From Carbonatibacter sp965199245 (GTDB lineage: Bacteria > Pseudomonadota > Alphaproteobacteria > Kiloniellales > Kiloniellaceae), in the NCBI GenBank assembly GCA_965199245.1, contig CBDAQP010000002.1, positions 302,038-366,037 of the forward strand: a DNA stretch of 64,000 bases, in the 5' to 3' direction. Both the position numbers and the translations under genes were made by a program. Numbering within the stretch: the first letter of the stretch is position 1; every line of letters starts with the position of its first letter. The notes beneath the pieces were generated by a model. That model ran no database searches and was not told the origin of the DNA. It worked only from the letters and a program-made list of their open reading frames with translations. This document shows, piece by piece, positions 42,453 through 51,757 of the stretch.

Positions 42453-43746
42453 AGACAAGGATCGCATTTTTAAAAACCTCTATGGTCAAGATGACTGGGG
42501 GTTAGCGGGTGCACGTCGTCGGAGGATTTGGTCGAATACAGCAGAATTGATTGCCAAGGGGCGTGAAGGAATCATTAGCGAGATAAAAAACTCTGCCTTG
42601 CGTGGGCGGGGCGGGGCGGGTTTTCCTGCGGGTTTGAAGTGGTCGTTTATGCCCAAGGAAAACGATGGGCGTCCACACTACCTGGTTGTTAATGCAGATG
42701 AATCCGAGCCGGGATCTTGTAAGGATCGTGAGATCCTGCGTAATGACCCACATCTTTTGCTCGAAGGTTGTTTGATCGCCGGATTCGCAATGGGAGCGCA
42801 AACGGCCTACATCTATGTGCGGGGTGAATATTATCTCGAATTACAACGTTTGGAACAGGCCATCGTACAGGCCCGTGGCGCGGGTCTATTGGGTGAGAAT
42901 GCCGCTGGTTCCGGGTGGGCGTTTGATGTGCATGTACACCGTGGGGCGGGGGCCTATATTTGTGGTGAAGAGACGGCCTTGATCGAATCGTTGGAGGGTA
43001 AAAAAGGCCAGCCGCGTCTTAAACCGCCATTCCCTGCCGCTGTTGGACTTTTTGGCTGTCCATCAACAGTGACTAATGTTGAAACGGTCGCTGTGTCGCC
43101 GACTATTTTGCGCCGGGGGGCGGCGTGGTTTAAATCCTTTGGGCGTGAGAATAACACGGGAACGAAGATTTTTTCTATCTCCGGGCATGTGAATAACCCT
43201 TGTAACGTCGAAGAATCCATGGGTATCAGCCTGAAAGAGCTGATTGAAAAACACGCGGGCGGTGTGCGCGGGGGATGGGATAATCTGCTCGCGGTTATTC
43301 CCGGTGGTTCATCTGTGCCGCTATTACCGAAAAGTGTCTGTGATACCATCACAATGGACTTTGATTCCTTGCGTGCAGTCGGATCGGGTTTGGGAACGGC
43401 AGCAGTCATCGTGATGGACAAATCGACGGATATTATCGAGGCCATTCACAGGCTATCGCATTTCTACAAACACGAAAGCTGTGGGCAGTGCACCCCCTGT
43501 CGTGAAGGAACAGGTTGGATCTATCGCGTGATGGGGCGCATGGTGCGCGGGGATGCAGAATGTGATGAGATTGACACACTGTGGGAGATCACAAAACAGG
43601 TCGAAGGCCATACGATCTGCGCCCTTGGTGATGCCGCAGCTTGGCCTGTTCAGGGGTTGATTCGCCATTTCCGTCCAGAAATTGAACGACGGATTGCGGA
43701 CAATAAAGCGGATCACATCGGGGGGATTGAGCCATGCCAACAGTGA
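42445..43746 (+). CDS. nuoF: NADH-quinone oxidoreductase subunit F
   Basis: 51-kDa-type subunit (433 residues) holding FMN and the N3 [4Fe-4S] cluster, the entry point for NADH electrons. Glycine-rich NADH/FMN loops are GRGGAGFPAGLKW and ESEPGSCKDREIL. Cluster cysteines lie in ESCGQCTPCREGTGW, with a further Cys in HTICALGDAAAW. GGGAG precedes the ATG at 42445, which overlaps nuoE by 8 bases. Confidence 0.97.
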   Translation: MLEDKDRIFKNLYGQDDWGLAGARRRRIWSNTAELIAKGREGIISEIKNSALRGRGGAGFPAGLKWSFMPKENDGRPHYLVVNADESEPGSCKDREILRNDPHLLLEGCLIAGFAMGAQTAYIYVRGEYYLELQRLEQAIVQARGAGLLGENAAGSGWAFDVHVHRGAGAYICGEETALIESLEGKKGQPRLKPPFPAAVGLFGCPSTVTNVETVAVSPTILRRGAAWFKSFGRENNTGTKIFSISGHVNNPCNVEESMGISLKELIEKHAGGVRGGWDNLLAVIPGGSSVPLLPKSVCDTITMDFDSLRAVGSGLGTAAVIVMDKSTDIIEAIHRLSHFYKHESCGQCTPCREGTGWIYRVMGRMVRGDAECDEIDTLWEITKQVEGHTICALGDAAAWPVQGLIRHFRPEIERRIADNKADHIGGIEPCQQ

Positions 43747-45791
43747 CGATTGACGGAAAGGAAATCGCGGTCGCCGATGGTTTAACGGTGTTGCAGGCCT
43801 GTGAATTGGCAGGGGTTGAAATTCCCCGATTCTGCTATCATGAACGTCTGTCCATTGCCGGAAACTGTCGCATGTGTCTGGTTGAAATGGAACGTGCACC
43901 GAAACCCGTGGCGTCCTGCGCGATGCCTGTAGGAGAGGGGATGGTCATTCGCACAGATAGCGACTTGGTGCGAAAGGCTCGCAAGGGCGTTATGGAGTTT
44001 TTACTCATCAATCACCCGCTCGACTGCCCCATTTGTGACCAAGGCGGGGAGTGTGATCTCCAGGATCAGGCCATGGCCTTTGGTTTGGACAAGGGGCGAT
44101 ACCGCGAAAACAAACGCGCGGTCAGCGAAAAACACATGGGGCCGTTGATTAACACCATCATGACTCGCTGTATCCAGTGTACACGCTGTGTCCGTTTTGC
44201 GACTGAAATTGCAGGCGTTGAAGAAATTGGTCTAGTCAACCGGGGCGAGTCTGTTGAAATTACAACGCTTGAACGCGCGATCAATTCAGAACTATCCGGC
44301 AACCTTGTTGATGTCTGTCCTGTTGGGGCATTGACCAGCAAACCCTATGCCTTTCACGCGCGTCCATGGGAATTGAAAAAAACGCTGTCTGTTGATGTGA
44401 TGGATGCGGTGGGGTCAAACATTCGTATTGATAGCCGGGGGCGTGAAATACTCCGCATTCTGCCGCGCGTCCACGAGGATGTGAACGAGGAATGGCTGGC
44501 GGATAAGTCCCGTTATAGTGTTGATGGTCTCAAACGCCAGCGTATTGATAAGCCTTATGTGCGGTGCAAGGGGCGTTTGGTTCCCGCCACTTGGGCAGAG
44601 GCCTTTGCGGCGATCAAGGCCGGATTTAAGGGGTTAGAGGGGAACCAGATCGGAGCGATTTGTGGGGATCATTGCGATGCGGAATCCATGCTTGTGCTCA
44701 AAGAGATGATGATCTCTCTGGGGTCTAGCCATCTTGATTGTCGTCAGGATGGGGCCGCGTTGGAGAGCTCTGTTCGGGCGTCCTATCTGTTTAATTCAGG
44801 CATTGCGGGAATTGAGGACGCGGATGCGCTCTTGATCCTGGCCTCAAACCCACGTCACGAGGCCCCCCTTGTTAATGCCCGTATTCGCAAGCGATTTTTG
44901 CACGGTGGCTTGAAGGTTGGCTTGATTGGTTCGCCTGTTGATTTGTCTTATGGCTATGACGCTCTGGGTGCCGAACCGCATATATTAGAAGAAATTGTTT
45001 CTGGTCAGCACGCCTTTTCGGATGTGTTGAAATCTGCTTTTCGCCCCATGATTATTGTGGGAATGGGGGCTTTGACCCGTCCAGATGGTGGGGCTGTTTT
45101 ATCGTTGGCGCGAAGGCTGTCGGAAAAATTCGGTCTCGTCAAGGCGGGGTGGAATGGGTTTAATGTTCTGCACAGTGCTGGCGCGCGCGTTGGTGGTCTT
45201 GATCTTGGCTTTGTTCCGGGGCCGGGGGGGCTTGATGTGGCGGGGATGCTGTCTGCGGCTGAGTCGGGTGCTGTGAAGGCTCTCTATCTGTTGGGTGCGG
45301 ATGAAATTGATATGACAAAGCTAGACAAGGCCTTTGTCGTTTATCAGGGCACACACGGTGACAGAGGTGCGGTCGCGGCAGATGTTGTTTTACCGGGCGC
45401 AACCTATACAGAAAAAAATGGAACCTACGTCAATACCGAAGGTCGCGTACAGCTGGGGCGGTTAGCTGTTTTCGCTCCCGGTGACGCCCGTGAGGATTGG
45501 ACGATTTTGCGCGCGCTTTCTGAACAAATTGGCGCACCTTTGCCCTATGATAACCTTGGTCAGTTGCGTCAGCGTTTGATTGCGGTCAACCCACTTTTTG
45601 CGTCTCTTGACACCCTGCAAGCCTCAGAATGGGGCGCGTTTGGGGGTGATGGTGTCTTGTGCAATGAAGGTTTTTCATCGTCTCTGTCAAATTACTATAT
45701 GACCGATCCGATTTCGCGGGCGTCAGCGACCATGGCAGCCTGTACCGAGGCCTTTGTTTTGAACGCGGCGCAGGGAGGCTCTAATGGCTGA
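43734..45791 (+). CDS. nuoG: NADH-quinone oxidoreductase subunit G
   Basis: 75-kDa-type subunit (685 residues). The N-terminal [2Fe-2S] ligands are in CYHERLSIAGNCRMCLVE, further cluster ligands in CPICDQGGECDLQDQ, and a [4Fe-4S] pair in CIQCTRCVRF with DVCPVGALTS. The C-terminal molybdopterin-oxidoreductase-like domain is present but catalytically silent in this family. It overlaps nuoF by 13 bases and nuoH by 8. Confidence 0.97.
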   Translation: MPTVTIDGKEIAVADGLTVLQACELAGVEIPRFCYHERLSIAGNCRMCLVEMERAPKPVASCAMPVGEGMVIRTDSDLVRKARKGVMEFLLINHPLDCPICDQGGECDLQDQAMAFGLDKGRYRENKRAVSEKHMGPLINTIMTRCIQCTRCVRFATEIAGVEEIGLVNRGESVEITTLERAINSELSGNLVDVCPVGALTSKPYAFHARPWELKKTLSVDVMDAVGSNIRIDSRGREILRILPRVHEDVNEEWLADKSRYSVDGLKRQRIDKPYVRCKGRLVPATWAEAFAAIKAGFKGLEGNQIGAICGDHCDAESMLVLKEMMISLGSSHLDCRQDGAALESSVRASYLFNSGIAGIEDADALLILASNPRHEAPLVNARIRKRFLHGGLKVGLIGSPVDLSYGYDALGAEPHILEEIVSGQHAFSDVLKSAFRPMIIVGMGALTRPDGGAVLSLARRLSEKFGLVKAGWNGFNVLHSAGARVGGLDLGFVPGPGGLDVAGMLSAAESGAVKALYLLGADEIDMTKLDKAFVVYQGTHGDRGAVAADVVLPGATYTEKNGTYVNTEGRVQLGRLAVFAPGDAREDWTILRALSEQIGAPLPYDNLGQLRQRLIAVNPLFASLDTLQASEWGAFGGDGVLCNEGFSSSLSNYYMTDPISRASATMAACTEAFVLNAAQGGSNG

Positions 45792-46794
45792 TTTTATTGA
45801 TCTTTACCTTGTGCCGGGGGCGATTATTGTCGGGCAAATTTTGGCGATTGTTGGCCCTCTTTTGATCGCGGTGGCCTATCTGACCTTGGCAGAACGCAAG
45901 GTCATTGGTGCGATGCAATTGCGTAAAGGACCGAATGTTGTCGGGCCTTTTGGTTTATTACAGCCTTTCGCAGATGCCGCTAAATTAATTTTTAAGGAAA
46001 CAATTGCACCTGTTGGGGCGAACAAGGTAATTTTTTTTCTAGCACCGATGCTGACATTCATTCTGGCTCTTGTGGCGTGGGCGGTGATTCCCTTTGCCGA
46101 TGGCTGGGTTGTGTCTGATATTAACGTTGGTGTTCTCTTTTTGTTTGCGATTTCCTCTATGGGGGTCTACGGCGTTTTGATGGCGGGGTGGGCGTCTAAT
46201 TCAAAATATCCCTTTATTGGGGCACTTCGTTCTGCCGCACAAATGGTTTCCTATGAAGTCTCTATGGGGTTGGTCATTGTCACTGTATTGTTGTGCGTCG
46301 GGTCGCTCAACCTGTCCGATATTGTTCGCGCACAGGAAAAGATCTGGTTTGCGTTACCTCTGTTGCCAATGTTTGTCGTTTTTTTTATTTCTGTTTTGGC
46401 AGAAACGAATCGCGCCCCCTTTGACCTTCCCGAAGGTGAGTCTGAACTCGTTGCCGGATTTTTTGTTGAGTATTCTTCTATTTCTTTCGCGCTGTTTTTT
46501 TTGGGCGAATACGCAAACATGATTTTGATGAGTGCGATTACGGCTATTCTCTTTCTAGGGGGGTGGCTACCCCCGATGGATATTGCGCCTTTTAACTGGA
46601 TTCCTGGCCCTATTTGGTTTGCAGTTAAAATCGCGGCTCTTTTGTTCGTCTTTTTGTGGGTGCGCGCGACTTTTCCGCGCTTTCGCTATGACCAGTTGAT
46701 GCGCTTGGGGTGGAAAGTTTTCCTGCCCTTTAGTTTGCTATGGGTCGTCTTAACGGCGTGTGTTTTGGTCGGTTTTGACCTTCTGCCGCGATGA
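45784..46794 (+). CDS. nuoH: NADH-quinone oxidoreductase subunit H
   Basis: A 336-residue membrane subunit (ND1-type) with about eight helices that joins the peripheral and membrane arms and forms part of the quinone entry channel. Conserved stretches are AERKVIGAMQLRKGPNVVGP and AETNRAPFDLPEGESELVAGF. The next gene, nuoI, follows after a 60-base leader. Confidence 0.97.
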   Translation: MADFIDLYLVPGAIIVGQILAIVGPLLIAVAYLTLAERKVIGAMQLRKGPNVVGPFGLLQPFADAAKLIFKETIAPVGANKVIFFLAPMLTFILALVAWAVIPFADGWVVSDINVGVLFLFAISSMGVYGVLMAGWASNSKYPFIGALRSAAQMVSYEVSMGLVIVTVLLCVGSLNLSDIVRAQEKIWFALPLLPMFVVFFISVLAETNRAPFDLPEGESELVAGFFVEYSSISFALFFLGEYANMILMSAITAILFLGGWLPPMDIAPFNWIPGPIWFAVKIAALLFVFLWVRATFPRFRYDQLMRLGWKVFLPFSLLWVVLTACVLVGFDLLPR

Positions 46795-46854
46795 GTGTTC
46801 TTGGGTTTTATCTGTGCCGCGTGGGTGCATGATCTTGAGTCGGAGAGAAAACAA

Positions 46855-47343
46855 ATGTCATTTTTAGATCGCACAGCGCGGAGTTTTCTGTTGACGGAGC
46901 TTTTCTCTGGTCTGTGGTTGACATTGAAATATTTTTTCAAGCCAAAAGTCACGTTGAATTACCCTTATGAAAAAGGCCCAATTAGCCCGCGCTTTCGCGG
47001 TGAACATGCTTTGCGTCGCTACCCCAATGGCGAAGAACGTTGTATTGCTTGTAAACTGTGTGAAGTCATCTGTCCGGCGCAGGCCATTTCGATCGAGGCC
47101 GAACCACGCACGGATGGGAGCCGTCGGACAACGCGCTATGATATTGATATGACAAAATGTATCTACTGTGGATTTTGTCAAGAAGCCTGCCCCGTTGATG
47201 CGATTGTTGAGGGGCCGAATTTTGAATTTGCAACGGAAACACGTGCAGAACTGTTCTATAACAAGGACAGACTACTGGCGAACGGTGATCGTTGGGAGGC
47301 CGAAATTGCACAAAACATTGCGTTAGACGCGCCGTATCGCTAG
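46855..47343 (+). CDS. nuoI: NADH-quinone oxidoreductase subunit I
   Basis: A 162-residue ferredoxin-like subunit (TYKY) with two [4Fe-4S] clusters. The motifs are CIACKLCEVICPAQAI and CIYCGFCQEACPVDAI. GGAGAG precedes the ATG at 46855; the frame runs back to 46795, but that part lies in the nuoH-nuoI spacer and has no support. Confidence 0.96.
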   Translation: MSFLDRTARSFLLTELFSGLWLTLKYFFKPKVTLNYPYEKGPISPRFRGEHALRRYPNGEERCIACKLCEVICPAQAISIEAEPRTDGSRRTTRYDIDMTKCIYCGFCQEACPVDAIVEGPNFEFATETRAELFYNKDRLLANGDRWEAEIAQNIALDAPYR

Positions 47344-47353
47344 GGGGGAGATT

Positions 47354-47950
47354 ATGATTGAAGCTCTTGTTTTTTATATTTTTTCTGCGGTGACTATTGC
47401 TTGTGGAGTGATGGTAATTTCTTCAAAAAATCCAGTACACTCTGTTCTTTTTCTCATTCTGGCTTTTTTCAATGCGGCAGGGCTTTTTGTCCTGTTGGGG
47501 GCCGAATTCCTCGCCATGATTTTGGTGATTGTCTATGTTGGTGCAGTTGCAGTTCTTTTCCTCTTTGTTGTGATGATGCTTAATATTCACGTTGAGGATC
47601 TGCGACAGGGAATCATAAAGCACCTGCCGTTTTCTCTTTTGATTGGGCTTGTTTTCTTGATTGAATTGATCTTTGTCTTGAGTTCTGGCGGGTGGAAAAA
47701 AGCACCCAATGCTGTTCTTTCGCCTGATGCACCACATAATACGCAGGCTCTCGGCAATGTTCTTTACACCGATTATGTTCTGTTGTTTCAAGGGGCGGGG
47801 CTGATTCTTTTTGTGGCAATGATCGGGTCTATTGTTTTGACGCTCCGTCAACGTGACGGTGTGAAGCGTCAGAATGTTTTGCATCAGGTCAGCAGAACGA
47901 GGGCGGACTCTATTGAAATCAAAAAAGTCAAAAGCAGGAATGGTATCTGA
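47354..47950 (+). CDS. nuoJ: NADH-quinone oxidoreductase subunit J
   Basis: ND6-type membrane subunit (198 residues) with five helices. GGGGGAG sits just before the ATG. The N-terminus VFYIFSAVTIACGVMVISSKNPVHS and AEFLAMILVIVYVGAVAVLFLF are characteristic. It shares one base with nuoK. Confidence 0.95.
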   Translation: MIEALVFYIFSAVTIACGVMVISSKNPVHSVLFLILAFFNAAGLFVLLGAEFLAMILVIVYVGAVAVLFLFVVMMLNIHVEDLRQGIIKHLPFSLLIGLVFLIELIFVLSSGGWKKAPNAVLSPDAPHNTQALGNVLYTDYVLLFQGAGLILFVAMIGSIVLTLRQRDGVKRQNVLHQVSRTRADSIEIKKVKSRNGI

Positions 47951-48261
47951 TGCTTGAAATTAGCCTTGCACACTATTTAATCGTTGCTGCAATTCTTTTT
48001 TCTTTGGGAATCTTTGGCATTTTTTTAAACCGAAAAAATGTCATTGTGATCCTGATGTCAATTGAATTGATGCTGTTGGCTGTGAATATCAATTTCGTTG
48101 CCTTCTCGTCGTGGTTGGGTGATCTGACCGGGCAGGTTTTTACTGTTTTTATTCTGACGGTTGCTGCCGCAGAGGCCGCGATTGGTTTGGCGATTTTAGT
48201 TATTTTTTTCCGCAATCGCGGCTCGATTGCGGTTGAAGACATCAGCGTGATGAAAGGTTAG
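47950..48261 (+). CDS. nuoK: NADH-quinone oxidoreductase subunit K
   Basis: ND4L-type subunit (103 residues) with three helices. NRKNVIVILMSIELMLLAVNINF includes the buried Glu, and AAAEAAIGLAILVIFFRNRG holds the second; both are conserved in proton-pumping subunits. It starts at the last base of the nuoJ stop. Confidence 0.96.
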   Translation: MLEISLAHYLIVAAILFSLGIFGIFLNRKNVIVILMSIELMLLAVNINFVAFSSWLGDLTGQVFTVFILTVAAAEAAIGLAILVIFFRNRGSIAVEDISVMKG

Positions 48262-48268
48262 AAAACCG

Positions 48269-50209
48269 ATGGAAAAACTGATCGTTTTCTTGCCTCTTCT
48301 GGGGTCTTTTGTTGCAGGAGTTTTTGGGCGCACTCTTGGTGATCGTGTGGCGCAGATCGTGACAACTGGATTATTGTTTGTGTCGGCTGTTTTGTCTTTT
48401 GCGGTGTTCAAGACTGTTGCTATTGATGGCAAGCCATATGTTTCATCTCTTTTTACCTGGATTGCATCGGGTGATTTTGTTTTGTCGTGGGCACTGAAAA
48501 TTGACACATTGACGGCAGTGATGCTGATTGTGGTGACGGTGGTGTCGTCTATGGTGCATCTCTATTCTTTTGGTTATATGTCCGAAGACAAATCGCGGGC
48601 GCGTTTTTTCAGTTATCTCAGCCTGTTTACCTTTATGATGTTGATGCTTGTGACCTCTGATAACCTTGTCCAGATGTTTTTTGGTTGGGAAGGTGTCGGT
48701 TTGGCATCATATCTTTTGATTGGTTTCTGGTATCACAAGGATAGTGCCTGTGCAGCGGCGATGAAGGCTTTTTTGGTCAATCGCGTTGCCGATATTGGTT
48801 TTGCCTTTGGCATAATGGGCCTTTTCGTGCTGTTTGGAACAGTGAATTTTTCTGAAATTTTTGCGGCAGTGCCGACCCATGCCCAGACAGAGTTTTCATT
48901 TCTCTGGTTTGAAGGCCATGCCCTGACGATCATTTGTCTATTGCTTTTTATCGGGGCAATGGGGAAGTCGGCGCAACTGGGTCTGCATACCTGGTTGCCG
49001 GATGCAATGGAGGGGCCGACGCCTGTTTCTGCCTTGATTCACGCGGCAACGATGGTGACAGCAGGCGTTTTTATGCTCGCAAGGATGTCGCCTGTTTTGG
49101 AATTTGCGCCGACAGCGTTGGAGGTCATCACCTATGTTGGGGCCGCAACGGCGTTTTTTGCCGCGACGGTTGGGCTGACGCAGTTTGATATTAAACGGGT
49201 GATTGCCTACTCAACCTGTTCCCAGCTGGGCTATATGTTTTTTGCCATTGGGGTCTCGGCCTATGGCGGTGCTGTTTTTCACCTGATGACTCATGCCTTT
49301 TTCAAAGCTCTTTTGTTCCTTGGCGCAGGGTCTGTGATCCATGCCATGCACCACGAACAGGACATGCGTAAGATGGGAGGCCTCTACAAGCTGATTCCAG
49401 CGACCTATATTTTGATGTGGATCGGGTCGTGGGCCTTGGCAGGGCTTCCGCCCTTTGCGGGCTATTTTTCCAAGGATATTATCCTTGAGGCCGCATGGGC
49501 CAGCCAAACGACACAGGGCAATCTGGCCTATTGGCTGGGGACAGTTGCCGCCTTTATGACAGCGTTTTATTCGTGGCGTTTGTTGATTATGACCTTTCAT
49601 GGTGCGCCGCGTGCAGACAATCATACCATGGATCATGTTCATGAATCCCCGTTGGTGATGATGATCCCCTTGTTGGTTCTCTCCGTCGGGGCTGTTTTTG
49701 CTGGATGGTTGGGCTATGGGTCGTTCGTCGGTTATGTGGCTGAACGTGTGGCATTTTGGGGGGATGCTCTGTTTGTGCGTCCTGAGCAGGACAGTATTTC
49801 TGCGGCCCATGCTGTCCCGTCGTGGGTGAAGGTGACGCCTTTGGCTGTTTCTCTCCTGGGGCTTGTCACGTCCTATCTTTTTTACCTCTGGGTTCCCAGC
49901 CTCCCCGCGCGTGTGAGCCGCGCCTTAGGCCCGATTTATCTATTTGTTTTAAACAAATGGTATTTTGACGAGTTTTACAATGTTGTTTTTGTGCGCCCAT
50001 CCCGGCGTCTAGGGCGTTTCTTCTGGAAAAGAGGGGACGAGGCCATTATTGATGCGTGGGGGCCGAATGGTGCGGCTTTTCTTGCTCGTGTCTTTTCGGA
50101 ACAGGTCAGCAAACTTCAAAGCGGTTATGTCTATCACTACGCCTTTGCCATGCTTGTCGGTGTGGTGGGATTGGTTACCTGGTACATTATCGCGGATGTG
50201 GGGGCGTAA
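48269..50209 (+). CDS. nuoL: NADH-quinone oxidoreductase subunit L
   Basis: ND5-type antiporter-like proton-pumping subunit, 646 residues with about 16 helices including the long lateral helix region at the C-terminus. Key stretches are SAQLGLHTWLPDAMEGPTPVSA, ALIHAATMVTAGVF and MTHAFFKALLFLGAGSVIHA. Confidence 0.97.
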   Translation: MEKLIVFLPLLGSFVAGVFGRTLGDRVAQIVTTGLLFVSAVLSFAVFKTVAIDGKPYVSSLFTWIASGDFVLSWALKIDTLTAVMLIVVTVVSSMVHLYSFGYMSEDKSRARFFSYLSLFTFMMLMLVTSDNLVQMFFGWEGVGLASYLLIGFWYHKDSACAAAMKAFLVNRVADIGFAFGIMGLFVLFGTVNFSEIFAAVPTHAQTEFSFLWFEGHALTIICLLLFIGAMGKSAQLGLHTWLPDAMEGPTPVSALIHAATMVTAGVFMLARMSPVLEFAPTALEVITYVGAATAFFAATVGLTQFDIKRVIAYSTCSQLGYMFFAIGVSAYGGAVFHLMTHAFFKALLFLGAGSVIHAMHHEQDMRKMGGLYKLIPATYILMWIGSWALAGLPPFAGYFSKDIILEAAWASQTTQGNLAYWLGTVAAFMTAFYSWRLLIMTFHGAPRADNHTMDHVHESPLVMMIPLLVLSVGAVFAGWLGYGSFVGYVAERVAFWGDALFVRPEQDSISAAHAVPSWVKVTPLAVSLLGLVTSYLFYLWVPSLPARVSRALGPIYLFVLNKWYFDEFYNVVFVRPSRRLGRFFWKRGDEAIIDAWGPNGAAFLARVFSEQVSKLQSGYVYHYAFAMLVGVVGLVTWYIIADVGA

Positions 50210-50215
50210 AAAATA

Positions 50216-51739
50216 ATGCTGATTGACTATCTTCTGTCCGTAGTGACTTTTACTCCGTTGCTTGGGGCTGCTGTGATTTTGTTTGTGCGCGGTGATGAGG
50301 CTGTAGTCGCACGCAATGCACGTGCCGTTGCGCTGTTTGTCTCTGTGGCTGTTTTTTTACTCTCGCTTGTTTTGTGGTTTAATTTTGACAAGAACTCTGC
50401 TGATTTCCAATTTATGGAAAAATCCTTTTGGGTTCCTTCTCTTGGTCTGACTTACAGCCTTGGCGTAGACGGAATTTCTGTTTTATTTGTTCTGTTGGCG
50501 ACTTTTTTGACACCGATTTGTATTCTGTCGAGTTTTGGTGCTGTTGAAAAGCGAGTCAAGGAATACATGATTGCGTTTCTGGTTCTGGAAACCATGATGG
50601 TCGGGATGTTTGCCGCGCTTGATATCGTGATGTTTTATATCTTTTTCGAGGCTGTCCTGATTCCGATGTTTATTATTATCGGCGTCTGGGGGGGGGGACG
50701 ACGGGTTTATGCGGCCTTTAAAATGTTCCTTTATACCTTCGCTGGTTCTGTTTTGATGTTATTAGCAATTTTGACCATGATTTTTGAAGCCGGAACGACG
50801 GAAATTCCGAACCTGCTTACCTATGCCTTTGGGGGGGATATGCAATTTTGGCTTTGGCTGGCCTTTTTTGCGTCCTTTGCCGTTAAGCTCCCGATGTGGC
50901 CTGTCCATACCTGGTTGCCTGATGCCCATGTTGAGGCCCCGACGGCTGGGTCTGTCATTCTGGCCGGTGTGCTGTTGAAAATGGGGGCTTATGGTTTCTT
51001 ACGATTTTCGGTTCCCATGCTACCCGAAGCAACAGCCTACTTTACGCCATTAGTTTTTGCGTTGTCCGTGGTTGCTATTGTTTATACCTCGTTAGTGGCC
51101 TTGGTTCAGGACGATATGAAAAAGCTGATTGCCTATTCGTCTGTTGCCCATATGGGTTATGTCAGTATTGGTATCTTTACCCTAACTCCGCAGGGGATCG
51201 AAGGTGCTATTTATCAGATGCTTGCACATGGAATTATTTCTGGTGCCCTTTTTCTGTGTGTTGGCGTTGTCTATGATCGGATGCACACACGCGAAATGTC
51301 GCGCTATGGCGGTGTTGCGGATCGGATGCCGCATTACGCCCTAGCCTTTATGGTTTTTATGATGGCCTCTGTCGGACTACCGGGCACAGCGGGATTTGTT
51401 GGCGAGTTTTTGGTTCTGGTGGGCATTTTTCAGGTCAATACGATTGTTGCGTTATTGGCGGCTAGTGCGATGGTGCTGGGGGCTGCCTATATGCTCTGGC
51501 TTTATCGTAAAGTGATTTTTAGCGCACTGTCCTCTGCAGAGGTCAAAAAGTTGGATGATTTGTCTTGGCGTGAAAAGATTATTTTTGCACCGTTATTGTT
51601 TTTGACCGTCTGGATGGGGGTTTATCCGATTAGCTTTTTGTCGTTTATGAGTCCCTCTGTTGAAAAAATGATTGCGAACTATCAGGCCGCGCTCGCTAAA
51701 TCACCCGTTGTGCCAATTTTTGCACAACTCTTCGGCTAG
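50216..51739 (+). CDS. nuoM: NADH-quinone oxidoreductase subunit M
   Basis: ND4-type proton-pumping subunit, 507 residues with about 14 helices. Conserved parts are PMWPVHTWLPDAHVEAPTAG and VLLKMGAYGFLRFSVPM. The gene follows nuoL after 6 bases. It pumps protons in the distal membrane arm. Confidence 0.97.
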   Translation: MLIDYLLSVVTFTPLLGAAVILFVRGDEAVVARNARAVALFVSVAVFLLSLVLWFNFDKNSADFQFMEKSFWVPSLGLTYSLGVDGISVLFVLLATFLTPICILSSFGAVEKRVKEYMIAFLVLETMMVGMFAALDIVMFYIFFEAVLIPMFIIIGVWGGGRRVYAAFKMFLYTFAGSVLMLLAILTMIFEAGTTEIPNLLTYAFGGDMQFWLWLAFFASFAVKLPMWPVHTWLPDAHVEAPTAGSVILAGVLLKMGAYGFLRFSVPMLPEATAYFTPLVFALSVVAIVYTSLVALVQDDMKKLIAYSSVAHMGYVSIGIFTLTPQGIEGAIYQMLAHGIISGALFLCVGVVYDRMHTREMSRYGGVADRMPHYALAFMVFMMASVGLPGTAGFVGEFLVLVGIFQVNTIVALLAASAMVLGAAYMLWLYRKVIFSALSSAEVKKLDDLSWREKIIFAPLLFLTVWMGVYPISFLSFMSPSVEKMIANYQAALAKSPVVPIFAQLFG

Positions 51740-51757
51740 TAAAGGAGAGAAAACGCT